Shown: positions 13,091-40,748 of the stretch, piece by piece
Position numbering within the stretch: position 1 is the first letter of the stretch
Layout: each line of letters begins with the position of its first letter
Assembly: GCF_022539315.1 (NCBI RefSeq)
Contig: NC_066333.1
Span: 5,651,501-5,715,500, forward strand
Origin: Serinus canaria
Lineage: Eukaryota; Chordata; Aves; Passeriformes; Fringillidae
Reading direction: 5' to 3'
Length of the DNA stretch: 64,000 nucleotides
Made by a program: the position numbers and the translations under genes
Notes under the pieces: model-generated
Databases searched by the model: none
The model's input: the letters and a program-made list of their open reading frames with translations, nothing else
Told to the model about the DNA's origin: nothing

Positions 13091-15054
13091 AAAGGAAATG
13101 TCCCATTTCCATCTGTCATAGCAGAAGAATTTGGCTGAGAGTCTCCAGCCTCCTCTTGAGGCTGGGCTGGTGCATGTGGAGTGTTTCAGCCCTGGGAGAA
13201 GGCACTGGAGCCAGCCAGGCTCCCCATGGCCCCTGAGGATCCTTCCCCCAGGGCAGCGGTGGGGTCAGGCACCCTGCAGCCTCCCAGAGGGGTCCCAGCA
13301 CCCCCGGGGACTGTGTGGCCATTTCCTGATATGGACTAGAACAGGGTCAAAGACACACCTGACAGCTTGAATAGAAGAGAAATCCATCTCACAAAGGGTT
13401 TTGAGTTCATTTTATTTTGGCTTTGCTCCAGTTCTGGGCAAATCATCTTCCCCTCAGCCAGGAAGGGCAATGGAATGGGAAATGCCATCTCAGATGGCCA
13501 AAATGTGACATTTGGTTACAGCAAAATGTGAGCTGACACAAACCTAACCTGGCAAACTGAAAGCATTTCCTCAGACAAAACAGTAAAATCAGGCTCACCT
13601 ATGAAGGACATTTCCTGCCTTGCCCCAGGAATTTTGCACTGACAGGATTTTGCACTTCAGAGGAGCTACATCTCCCAAGGGAGACCAGGACAGGAGTGAC
13701 CCAGTGCAAGGCAGCATCCTCTGTGTGACACATGCTCAAAGCTGTGAGCATCTCCTGTTGTCTCAGACATGTTCAGGCTCAATAATTGGGAGATTTAGGT
13801 GAGACTGGTGGTTCAGCACTGTGGAAACCAACCTGTGGGCGGCACACCTTGGCTGGGCTTTAAAAACTACCAGGAAGCCCTTCCAGAGCTGACATCTCAT
13901 CATCACTCTGGCACAGAGGGAGAAGCAGGGACAGAGCAGGCTGATTTTTCAGCAGTGGCTTTTCCACATTAAGCAGCTCCTTGGTTCCTGGCTTTCCCCC
14001 AAGAGCCCTGTCCATGTCACACCAAGTGTCCCCAGCTCCAGGGTGAGCAGAGGCAGCAGGGTGGGTGTGCAAGTGGCAGCTGCACCAGCTCCAGGGGAAT
14101 CTTCCCAGAAAGCAGAAAGAACAAGTTCCCAGTGCCCTCTGCAGGAGGAATCACAGCCCTTTTCCCCAAATTTTGGGGCCTTCCAGGAGGACAGTGAGCA
14201 GTGGGATGGGCGTCTGTCACCCATGGCTTGCTGTGTCCCCTGTGGGGACAGGGAGAGGGAGGCCCATCTGCCCATCCCCTGGGGCTCACAGGATAAAAAG
14301 CCATTTTGCACCTTAATTTGTACATTGCTTCACTGAAGGAACTCCAGGACCCTGACAGCATGGCCATGGCCATTCCCAAGAGCAACCTGAAATAATCACT
14401 GCTATTTATTCCCACAGGAAATCCAAAGCTTGGTTAAATGAGAGGTTTGGGTTGTGCCCAGCAGAGCTGGGGCTTAACAACATTGCATTTGGGTTTTTTT
14501 GGCTCTTTTTATTTGGTACTTAAGGAAAAACAAGGGGGAAGAAATGAACAGATGGAAAACAAGACTCAGCACTACATGGCCTGTGGCACAGGATTGTTGT
14601 CCCATGCACGGGCTGGTTCCCCAGTGTGCAGCACAAATTCACACACCAAGGGGAGGTATTTTGGGGTTTTTTTTCCTAATTTGCTCAAAGTAGGGAGCTG
14701 GGTGATAATCCACAAAAAGCTGGCTCCCCACTCATCAAGACTTTACATTACTTATACATTTAACAAAGCTATTAGCATTCACTGGTTGCAAATTACAGAA
14801 CTTTTTGTTAATTAGTATTCAATCCCCTACGTGCTAGTTAAATCTCCTGTATCTCATGCTAATTAGTCCACAGGCAGAGCCTTCCCTCCATTGGAGTCTG
14901 GGGTCTGTTTGGAGTAGGCGGTTAATGAGTCGGTGGCTGTGATCTCTCACTTCCAAAATTACCTTTCCTTCAGTTACCGTTCAGTTCCCTGACTTCACTC
15001 CTGGCAGCTCTCAGCCAGAGAGCCCATTCCTCTTTTCCTTAAACCAAAAGACTA

Positions 15055-15177
15055 GAAAATCACAGAATCAGAGCAGAACATAGATTGGAATATTGTGAGC
15101 TGTAAGGGACCCATGAGGATGATGGAGTCCAACGCCTGGCCCGGCACAGACACCCCAACAACCCCAGCCTGTGCCGG
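15055..15177 (-). mobile_element. CR1 LINE 3' fragment abutting the RPN2 CpG island
   Basis: The + strand reads 'aatcacagaatcagagcag', then 'gatgatggagtccaacgcct', 'cacagacaccccaacaaccc' and 'agcctgtgcc'. This is the reverse complement of a CR1 3' end. It stops where CpG density rises, about 50-200 bp upstream of the RPN2 promoter domain. Confidence 0.75.
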
Positions 15178-15229
15178 GGAGTGATGTGCCCACAGCCAGG
15201 CTGGGGCTGGGACCGTTCCCTGGGCATGG

Positions 15230-15724
15230 CACAGCGTGGCACGGCGTGGCACGGCTCTGCACAGCCGCTTGTGAGAAATCCAGGCCGGGACAGACCGGGC
15301 AGCCCGCCACACACCCGGGCACGGCCACGGCCACGGCCCTCAGGCGCCTTCCCGCCGCAGTCCCTTTAAGGCGCCCCAGCCAATCAGCGCAGCCCACATC
15401 CCCGCCAGGGGCCGCCCCCGAGGCCCGCCGGGAGGCCCGTACCACTCTTCCCACCTGGGAGAGTAATTTCTTCCCTTGGCTTGGCAGCTCCACCGACACC
15501 GCCCGCCCCACGCCATCTACCTCGCCCGCCCGGCTCGCTCGCTGTGACTCTCGTTCACAGTCTCTCTGTTGTCGTAGCGGGCTGCAGTGGAGCTGGGGGA
15601 CTATCACATAATACACTGTCTCTCTCGATCCTCTCATCCCCCCCCCCGTGGCATGATGGCGCGTTCCGGGGCGGGGCGGGGCGTGGGGCGGAAGCGGCGC
15701 CGTGGCGCGGGAGGAGACGGTATC
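15230..15724 (+). promoter_or_regulatory. RPN2: RPN2 CpG-island promoter and 5' UTR
   Basis: The CpG-dense sequence continues into exon 2 (to about 16.02 kb). A CCAAT box is at 15,380-15,384 ('cagccaatcagcg', about 345 bp before the ATG). A run of GC boxes is at 15,668-15,690 ('ggggcggggcggggcg'), followed by an ETS-like 'gcggaagcgg'. No TATA box is evident. This is the usual architecture of a constitutive gene; the exact start site cannot be read from sequence alone. The ATG at 15,725 sits in 'tatcATGg', with a G at +4. Confidence 0.75.
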
Positions 15725-33082
<17,358 letters not shown>

Positions 33083-33438
33083 TACCAGAAGAGTGGAAGA
33101 AATGTGGAAAAACAAAGCAAATGCTTTCAGAACAGAAGAAAATAAATAACTGAAAGGCCAGAAGAAGGAAGGCAGAAGACAATTCTTTTTTATATATTAA
33201 GTCAAAAGGGTGCCAGTTAAACTTTTTTTTAAATCTTTATTTTCATCATTGTGTTCATGCTGGAGTGCTTTTCATATGAATCTGGAAAATCTTTTATTCC
33301 CTGGATCCTCTCCCCTTCTCCCAGGACATTTGAATTTCTTTTTGAAAAAAAGAAAGGAGAAAATACAAATCTGCTTTTTCCCCAGGTGCCCTTTCCTCAT
33401 CCTAAAGATTTGTGAATAAAGAGGAGGAAAGGATAGTC
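33083..33438 (+). other. RPN2: RPN2 3' UTR and poly(A) signal
   Basis: After the TAG at 33080-33082, about 350 nt of AT-rich sequence lead to AATAAA at 33,415-33,420, followed by a GT-rich downstream element ('gagtgttgtgttttggctg'). Cleavage is expected near 33.43-33.44 kb. An earlier AATAAA-like run sits near 33.14 kb but would leave almost no UTR. Confidence 0.8.
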
Positions 33439-33439
33439 C

Positions 33440-36400
33440 TGAGTGTTGTGTTTTGGCTGTCTCAGAGGCAGTGATTGGAAGCTGGGCTCACATGAGAATG
33501 AAAAGAGCTTTTTCTGGTGGGTAATTTGGTGTGTGAGTCATTGCTGAGAGTGAGGCTTCCTGTTCTTTCATGTCCCTTCCCTGGAGGCTGTTTATTGGGG
33601 GATCTTGCCTTGTGCCTGTCCCTTGGGTGAGGCTGTGGCTGCCTTTCTCCACTGAAGGCTTCTCTCTCCCACTCCAGGCTGTGCCCAGCTGCTCTGGGCC
33701 CTGGGGTCAGGCCTTGTGGGAGCCAGCTGTGCTGCTGCTGTGCCTGGCTGTGTCTGACCCAGCAGCTTTGGGGGTCCTGTGGGGGCTGCACTTTCTTCCC
33801 AGCCTCTGGCAATAACCTTCTCACTCCAAACTGATGGAGGGTGTTGCTTCTGGTCTCCTATGAAACCAAAGCCAGGTGTCTGCTGCTTGCCATGTGGCCA
33901 TGTTTGAGTTACTCAAACTCTAATTTTCCACCTAATTACTCCCTTCAGGACCACCAAGCAGTGCTGAGGCAGCAGCTTTGGGTGTTACTGAAGGACTCAC
34001 AGACAGTAATAACCGAGGGCCTAAATCTCCTCCTGATGAGCAACTTTCACTTGGGAAACTTAACAGTTGCTCCCTCCCCTGCTCCTGTTCATCCTGTGTC
34101 CAGGGTGGTTGCCTTAGAGGTTTTTGGCAAAGGAGCCTTATCAAATGTCTTCTGGAAATCCAAGAAAATTACATCAGCAAGCAAGCATGTGGATAGAGGG
34201 TGTGGAGCTGAATCCTCCAAAGCATTTCACATGTGTGAGACATGACCCCACTTTATTAAATCCACCTTGTCTCTTCCCCATGCTGTTGCTCACACTTAGC
34301 TCACTGTTCCTGCTCTTTGTAGCTGTTCCTACCTGCTGGTGCAGTGTAAACATTAGGGTGGGCCCACAGAGGTTTAATGAACTTCTTTGACCTCCCCTGC
34401 ACTCCTTCAAACACCAGATCTCAGGCTGCATTCAAGTCCTCTGGGACTAAAGGAGTTTTAGAGAAGAAATAACTAAGCTGTTCATAGTCATTTAACCTTA
34501 AATACTTTTTTAGCCTTGTATTTTGTTACTGCTCACTTAGAAGCTTTGTTTTGCAACTAATTCTTTCTGCTGATGCTTTGTGCTAGGACAGAACTTTTCC
34601 TGTGCCTCTGGAGCTGCAGCATGTTATCCAAGGAGAGCAGGGATGCCAAAGGAGAATCATGGAGTGCCCCTGTGCTGTATCTTCTCTAAGCTGTGTGTGT
34701 TGCTAGTGATTGTACTACTTATGGATTAGGAAAGATTGTTTTTATTATTTTGGTCTTTTAGTCCTCAGATATTTTTTATTTGGTTTGGTTTTTTTATATT
34801 TTATCTCAGAGATTATTTGTTTCCTCATTTTGAAACAAACTGAACCTCCAAAGGAACCTCTTTTATTCTAAATAGCTACACTCACCCATCCATTTAATCA
34901 CACAGACTTAATCACCCAAACACTTTCTGAAATGTTTTTGAAAGGGTTTTGATTTATTGGCAGTATCCAATCAATGTTTGCATATGCCTTTTATGCTACT
35001 TAACAGAGTTTAAATTCTTTTTGCTACTATGTGTACTTACTACTTTAGGAATCTTCTTCATTTTTTGTAATTCCTTTCCTTGGAGGGAGTAAGTCCTAAT
35101 GGCTTTGAGTGTGTTGTTACAGAATATGTTTAGAAATCTATTTTGGACCAGGCTACTCAGGTGATTCTTTTGTGTATTTCTGCACTGGGGAGCAGAAGGA
35201 TGTCTCTGGCAGCTGCCTGCCCATGGAAGGGTTGCAGTTATCCATTAGTGCTCCTGCTGCTGTCAGAGCTTCACTGCTCTCCCTCAACATCCTCTCCGTG
35301 TTTTCCATCCTGCTGAGTGCTTTGTAACACTTCCCTAGAGCTGGAATTGTAAAACCTGAACAGGCTGTAACAGGGAGGGAGTTGGTGCAAGGATGAAATA
35401 ATTTCCATGCACACTGGAGCCTCCTATCCTAAAACATGTCACCTGGTGATGGTAACTACTGCAGACTAACAGGGAATTGTTGGAGTGGAAGGAGGGAATA
35501 TTTCACGGGCCTTAACACACATTTATATATCACTGTGTTTCCAGCCTGGTTTTGTTATTGGTACTGGAGCTGGTGCCTTTGTTAGTCCAGTTTTGAGTCA
35601 TCCTTGGTGCACTGGACAACTGTCTCTGAGGAGCATCTTCCATTCTGGGCCCAGAATCAAGAAACTAAGGTCTCAACAAAAGAGCCATCTTGACCTGCTG
35701 TTGGACAGGTTTATTTCAAAGGACTCTTATTTCCTGCTGCTGATGGGAGAGCAGACCCATCCTGGTGTTATTTACATTTCTGTAGACATAATTATTACAC
35801 AAACAACAGGGGGATTGGGGTGAGAAGGAGGAAGGAGCTGTATGAGATTACTGGGCCAATACCTTACTCCTTTTAAAACACTTAAAGCATCCGCCCAAGA
35901 ACTGTGATCATTCAACTCAGCTGGACCAGGAGGCTGAGTTGAAACAGTGACAGCCCAGTCTGATGCACAGGGATCTCCTTTAGCTCTGGCAGAGCTGCAA
36001 CTTCAGCTTGAACTCCTCAAGGCTGAGCAGGAACCATTGCTGAGCATTTTAGAGTTCATTCTGCTGCCAGGGCTCTGTGTCAGGCAGCAGCAGCCCTGGG
36101 CAGTGTTTCCAAGGAATGGGAGATGTGTGGATTCATCTCTCACCTCACCCTGATCCTTGCTGTGTGTGGTTGTGCCATCAGCATCAATTTAGAGAACGCT
36201 GTAATCGATTTACTAAGTTGCCTAAAGGTGCCTTTTGATGGCCTCATATTTATTAATCAGACCCTCAAACAGAAAGATGACTTGGCAGAAATTTTGCCAC
36301 ACTTTGGGATTTGAAACCTTAATTAGCACACAGAATGTCCCCAGGATTACAAGTGTATTTCTTGTTTTAGTCTCTGTGAAAAGCAGCCTGAGGTTAAACC

Positions 36401-36870
36401 ACAGAGGTGGGGTTTTTTCTGATTTAGTACAAAGCAGTATTTCAAGAGGGGAGTTAAATTGTAAAGGCTGGAGTAAATTAAGTAGTGCCTCAGCACTGCA
36501 TTCCTTTGATCAGATCTGAGGAGTGTATGCATCAGGTGCTCACATCTGGGAGTGTCTTCACTGCCATGAAGGGCTCACTGTACAGTTTGGTCCATGAGCT
36601 CTGAATTATACTATACAAAAAGAGGAGGAAAAGAGAATTACCAGAAAACTTCATAAGCACACACAGAAATTTTTTCATCCTTTGGAGGCTTTTCCTGACT
36701 GACCTTATCTGTGGAAAGGTAACCAAGTCAAGCATGGAAAGAGACATGCTGGAATATTATGCTGTCCCAGCTGAATCCACAGCTGTGATTTATGTGGAGT
36801 TCTGATCTTCCCTCTCTTCCCCAGCCCCTCTTTTGTTCAGTGTGCACACTGATCTCTCCACACCCCTGCT
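33440..36870. other. RPN2-GHRH intergenic region (convergent genes)
   Basis: No exon is recognised. RPN2 and GHRH transcripts converge on this 3.4-kb stretch. It contains an old LINE remnant near 34.1-34.3 kb and AT-rich sequence at 34.7-35.1 kb. Open frames here are short and unremarkable. Confidence 0.6.
34085..34300 (-). mobile_element. Ancient CR1/L3-like LINE remnant
   Basis: The + strand contains 'tcaaatgtcttctggaaatc', 'caagaaaattacatcagcaa' and 'cactttattaaatccacctt'. These resemble the reverse-complement signature of old vertebrate CR1/L3 elements from the end of the reverse-transcriptase region. It is strongly diverged and its limits are uncertain. Confidence 0.45.
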
Positions 36871-36887
36871 GGAAGGATTGGACAGGC

Positions 36888-36893
36888 TTTATT
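36888..36893 (-). other. GHRH: Candidate GHRH poly(A) signal
   Basis: TTTATT on the + strand (AATAAA on the minus strand) lies about 195 nt beyond the proposed GHRH stop codon. It is the first good AATAAA downstream of that exon. If right, the 3' UTR covers roughly 36.87-37.085 kb. Confidence 0.5.
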
Positions 36894-37085
36894 TCTGTGG
36901 GACAGCTGATCAAGTGAAGGTATTCCCAAGGATGGATGGTGTGCTGTCTCCCATTCCCTCAGGAATGGCAAGATTTAAAACATAATTCAAGTTCCAGCTG
37001 ACTGTTTTCAGGAGTGAGGGATACAGAAAACAGTAAAACTTTATCTGCTGTCCAGTGCAGGGAAAACCTGACAGGTCCCAGGGAC

Positions 37086-40000
37086 CTAGAGAAAGTTTCT
37101 GCTGCTGGAGAAAGACTTTTATCTGCCTTGAGCCTGGCCTAGACCCTCAGGCACTCTATCTCAGATAGCTTTGCAAGGCTGTTCCCAGACATCCACATGC
37201 AGCTTCACAGCACTTGTGTTCTGTCTGTTCAAACTAGCAGGGTTTTAGGTACTTGACAATATTGATTGGGAGCTTTGTCCCCCCGCTAAATTGCAGCAAG
37301 CACCTTTTTCATGGGCAGCAGTGGGAGCTGGCATTGCTGAGGGAGAGCCTTCAAACCTCGAGCAGTGCAGCAGCAGTGAGTTATACACAGGGCTGAGCAG
37401 GGAATGGTACTCACCAGAGTGTGGGGAGGTGGAAAAGGGAGAAGAATTTACATGAGCTTAGCCAGGGTGCTGGGAAAGCCTTCCAGCCCACTGCTGTCAA
37501 TGTCCTGAGGCCTGTCAAGGAAGAGGACAGGGATGGCATCATTGGGATCAAGAGAGAAATTCTCTTTTCTGCTACTGTTTGACTGGATTACAAGGTTAAG
37601 ACAGCAGAATGATGTGCTGCTGTGTGGTGCAGGCTGGCTCAGGACAGGCTGTTCTTATCTGCACCCTGCTTGTGAGGTCAGCCTTACTCTTTCCCTGACT
37701 GCTCCTGAAATGAGATTTAATTCAGGAGGTTCACACCTGGAAGGCAGGCAGTAATAAGGACCTGGGGGTGTTCCTGCAGTGAGCAGAGGATGACCTGATT
37801 GCCACCCACCTTTGGCTCTGCAGGATGGCTCCCAGGAAGTCCCTCAGCACCATCTGCTGCTGGTATTGGCTGTCCATCAGGATGCTGTCGGACTGGCGCC
37901 TGCTCAGGAACTCCTGCAGCCCTTCCCCTGGGCTGCTCTCGCTGCTTCTGGGGGGTGAAGATGAGAAACCTCTTTGTTTCTGACATGGTTTTTTTTGTCC
38001 CTCACTCCAAGTTTGGCTCAGCACAGAAAGGGAGCCTGCTGGAACTGAGCCTAAGGACACTCTGCTTAATTTCAGCAAGGAACTGGTCACTGTATTTGCT
38101 CCTTTGTTAGAGGATGGGTTGGGCTGGCTTGCATCTGACCAGCTCGTCTTGTTCAGTGGCAGTCAGTGATCTAAGTAGCCAAGGGTAATGGAGAGGCTGT
38201 TTTCTGTGTTCAAACCAGGCCAGGGATAATGGTTCCTGTCACAGACATATTTTGTGAAAAATCCTTTTGTTAGGCTCTTTTCTCCTGAGAAGCTGAGAGG
38301 CCTCAGAAACGAAATGTAAACAATGATTATCTGCTGATGTGGAATGTGACAGGTGCATCTTTGATTGGTCTGATGTGGTTGTTTTTAATTAATAGCCAAT
38401 CAGAGTCCAGCTGTCTCAGACTCTCTGGTCAGTCACAAGATTTTATCATTCCATTCCTTTCTATTCTTTGCTAGCCTTCTGATTAAATCCTTTCTTCTAT
38501 TCTTTTAGAATAGTTTTAGTATATCATTTTCTTTTAATAGAATATATATCATAAAATAATAATTCAGCCTTCTGAAACACGGAGTCAAGATTCTCATCTC
38601 TTCCCTTGTTGGGGTTGCCTGCAAATTCTACAGGTTCCCTACCAATGGAGGATCATTGCAAATATTACCAGCAAATATTATTGCTTGTTGGTATTGCAGC
38701 AGAACTCTCAGCTGATCTGATGCTTACAGCCTTGGAGGAAAGCATTAATTAGGCTGCTTAATGATAACTGTGATTAGGGGTATCCAAGACTGTAGGGATG
38801 CAGGATGCCCTTTGGGATGTGGAGCAGCAGGAGAGAATGCTTCTGCTGCAGTGAAAGGCAGCCACTCCTGCCAGGTGTGTGAAGATACTGCCCAGGGTAA
38901 TAGGAAAAAACCAGCCCTAGGGCAGCAGGGTGCTGGGGCTTACCCAAGCCTCTTGCCAATGATGGTCTGGAGGAATTTTCGGGCTGAAATCTGCCCCAGG
39001 AATTTCCTGTAGTTGTCAGTGAATATGGCGTCAGCGTGGCGCTGCATCCTGGGGGAAAGAAGCACAGGGGGCTCTCTGAGCTGGCAGTGAGAAAAAACTC
39101 AACAGCCCACGTGTCACAGGGCTGACACCAGGGCAGGCCACCCAGCAAACACCTGGTAGTGTTGGACTGCATTAGTGTTGGAGGGTAAAAGGATTTGAGG
39201 GAGCTCAGTCCTGACAGGGAGGCAGCTGGCAAAATGAAATATCTGGGGCAGGGCTGGGATATCCCTGTGCTCTGCAGCAGCAGCATCACCTCCTGGGAGG
39301 GCTGTGTCTGGTGACAGGACCCTCCAGCACATCTCTAGCCTATGGTTTGACCCAGGCTCCAGAAAATCCACAAGTAAGGGAAGCACAAACCACTGGGCTG
39401 GTGCCACTGTTGTAAGGATGAGTCCTCTGTGCTTCAGGCAGAAACAATCATCCTCTGTCTCCAGGCAGAGATGGCAAGGAGAGGCTCTAGCATCCCTGCA
39501 AATCGAGTCCCAGAGCTCAGTGGAAAATTCTGTTCCCTGCAGGAGCCCTGGGCCTGTGAGCCTGCCCCTGTCAGTATGTCCTTGCTGGTAGGGACAGCAG
39601 GACATGGCTCTGGACATGGGTGATGGTTTGGGACTAACTGAGCTGCTCCTGGGCTGGGGGGAGACTGTGAGCAGCACACTCTGCAGCAGCAGGGCTGGCA
39701 GGTGAGGTACAAACCTTTTCTCAGCAGGGTCTGTTAACAAGCCCTCCTCCTCCTGCTCCTGTGCCAGGGGGTTGTGGCTCTGCAGTGAGCTGCTGTGCTG
39801 CAGCTGGAAGCTCATGGCCTTGCCAGCAACCGGCCCTGGGCTGAACCTGCAAGAGAAACCCCAGGCACACTGTGAGATGGGCTCAGATGCCAGCTGGGGC
39901 TCAGTGTTCTTAGCCATCATTCCCTACTCTCCTGCTTGTTTTTTCTCCATTTGTCATCCCATCTTACAGCAACACAAGTTCTGTCTGTCACTCTCCCCAG

Positions 40001-40748
40001 CTAGAAACTGCCCTGAAGCTCTCCCAGCAGTGGAAGGATGGTTTATAGAGCTGCCTCAAACACATATTCCCCTCCCTGAGCTCCCAACAGCCTTGAGCAG
40101 AGTCCCACTGTTTCTGGTGTCATTGTGCCATGCCTTTGGCACAAAGCTAAAGCATTTTCTATGGGACATTGCAAATCCACAACAGAGAAGCCAACACTCG
40201 ATTTTGGGCTTGAGTTGTAGAGGTACAAATCAATGTTGCAACTTCTAAGACCCAACAAGGAAATACTTGAAATATTAAAAGGTATCTGTAGATTTTATGT
40301 ACTAGAATATCTGCAGTTCTGACTTCAGTGCAGGTGCCCTGCAGCCACAAATTTTTATCAGTGCTTGGGCTGGAGGTGCTGCCTGCTCTGGAGGTTTCCA
40401 GATTTCCTTTACAGAACCCAGCATTCAATCCTAAACCCAAATGTTTGGGCTGAAATATTCCAGCAGGTGCTTGCTTTCTTTGGAAATCACCCCTAGGCCA
40501 GCAGTGTACCCAAAAAATTAAGACAGGGCAGAGAAATAGCCCTTGAAACACATTTAGAGCTCATCTGGCTTTCAGAAGTGCTGGCAACTTTAGTTTGGCA
40601 CCTGCTTATTTTGCACAAGGTCAGAGATGAGGCAGAGTGAGAGTGTGGATAGAGCACTCAGCACTTACCTGAGAGCTGGGTAGAGAGGGGAGGAGATGGA
40701 GCATGTGACTAAATGCAGGAACAGGAGCAGGGTGGCCTTATCCAGCAT
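37086..40748 (-). CDS. GHRH: Growth hormone-releasing hormone precursor (GHRH)
   Basis: Precursor of the hypothalamic peptide that stimulates pituitary growth-hormone release. Coding exons on the minus strand: 40748-40669 (signal peptide, MLDKATLLLFLHLVTC), 39846-39715 (propeptide ending AEKR), 39048-38944 (105 bp; hormone starting HADAIFTDNYRKFLG), 37947-37810 (C-terminal peptide) and a probable 19-nt terminal exon 37104-37086. Phases join to 474 nt, or 157 aa. The hormone starts at residue 75 after KRMQR and is followed by Gly-Lys-Arg (102-104). A second dibasic site, Arg-Arg, is at 122-123. All splice sites are GT-AG. The first four exons are certain. The last is inferred from its pyrimidine-rich acceptor, the correct phase and a Ser-Arg-Asn ending that recalls the human C-terminus. 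Without splicing at 37809, translation would run to a stop near 37.73 kb. Confidence 0.93.
38237..38632 (+). mobile_element. Solo LTR of an endogenous retrovirus in a GHRH intron
   Basis: A 396-bp element beginning TGTCACAGAC and ending ATTCTACA is flanked on both sides by GGTTCC (38231-38236 and 38633-38638), a 6-bp target-site duplication. TG...CA termini and a 6-bp duplication fit a class II (ERVK-like) LTR. The body ('ctgagaagctgagaggcctc', 'ggtgcatctttgattggtct', 'catcataaaataataattca'-type AT-rich end) resembles a common passerine LTR family. No internal viral genes remain. It lies in the intron between 37,948 and 38,943. Orientation is inferred from the AT-rich polyadenylation-like region near the right end. 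Confidence 0.85.
39931..40075. repeat. Direct duplication in the GHRH locus, copy 1
   Basis: This copy is in the intron between the signal-peptide and propeptide exons. It shares long blocks with 42360-42505: 'tcatcccatcttacag', 'ccccagctaga', 'tgccctgaagctct', 'aggatggttta' and 'agagctgcctcaaacaca'. By eye there are about nine mismatches over the ~125-bp core. Confidence 0.9.

Larger units (their letters stand above)
1..15054. other. Gene-free flank upstream of RPN2
   Basis: No coding exon could be recognised on either strand. Open frames here are short, lack convincing splice sites and do not read as any protein family I know. What is visible: a CR1 3' end near 1.9 kb, a perfect short hairpin at 2641-2663, a T/G-skewed stretch at about 2.68-2.95 kb, a CR1 piece at 7.19-7.33 kb, a 33-bp-period duplication at 7.36-7.42 kb, a CpG-rich patch near 9.4 kb, a pyrimidine-rich tandem repeat at 12.4-12.56 kb, an A30 tract at 13.06 kb and an AT-rich homeodomain-site cluster near 14.8 kb. 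In mammals MROH8 lies head-to-head with RPN2; I see no exon of it here, but it diverges fast and could be missed. Confidence 0.6.

Noticed and set aside
15068..15637. 189-aa minus-strand frame head-to-head with RPN2, considered as MROH8 exon 1
   Set aside because: The distal part is CR1 sequence and the rest is CpG-island DNA; no HEAT-repeat or recognisable start exon features.
37731..37809. Continuous reading of GHRH exon 4 through its donor to a stop near 37.73 kb as the main C-terminus
   Set aside because: A consensus donor is present and the extension has no family resemblance; kept only as a possible intron-retention isoform.
39114..39920. 268-aa minus-strand open frame in GHRH
   Set aside because: It contains the real propeptide exon (39846-39715) but otherwise reads through introns; splice sites and phase support the short exon instead.
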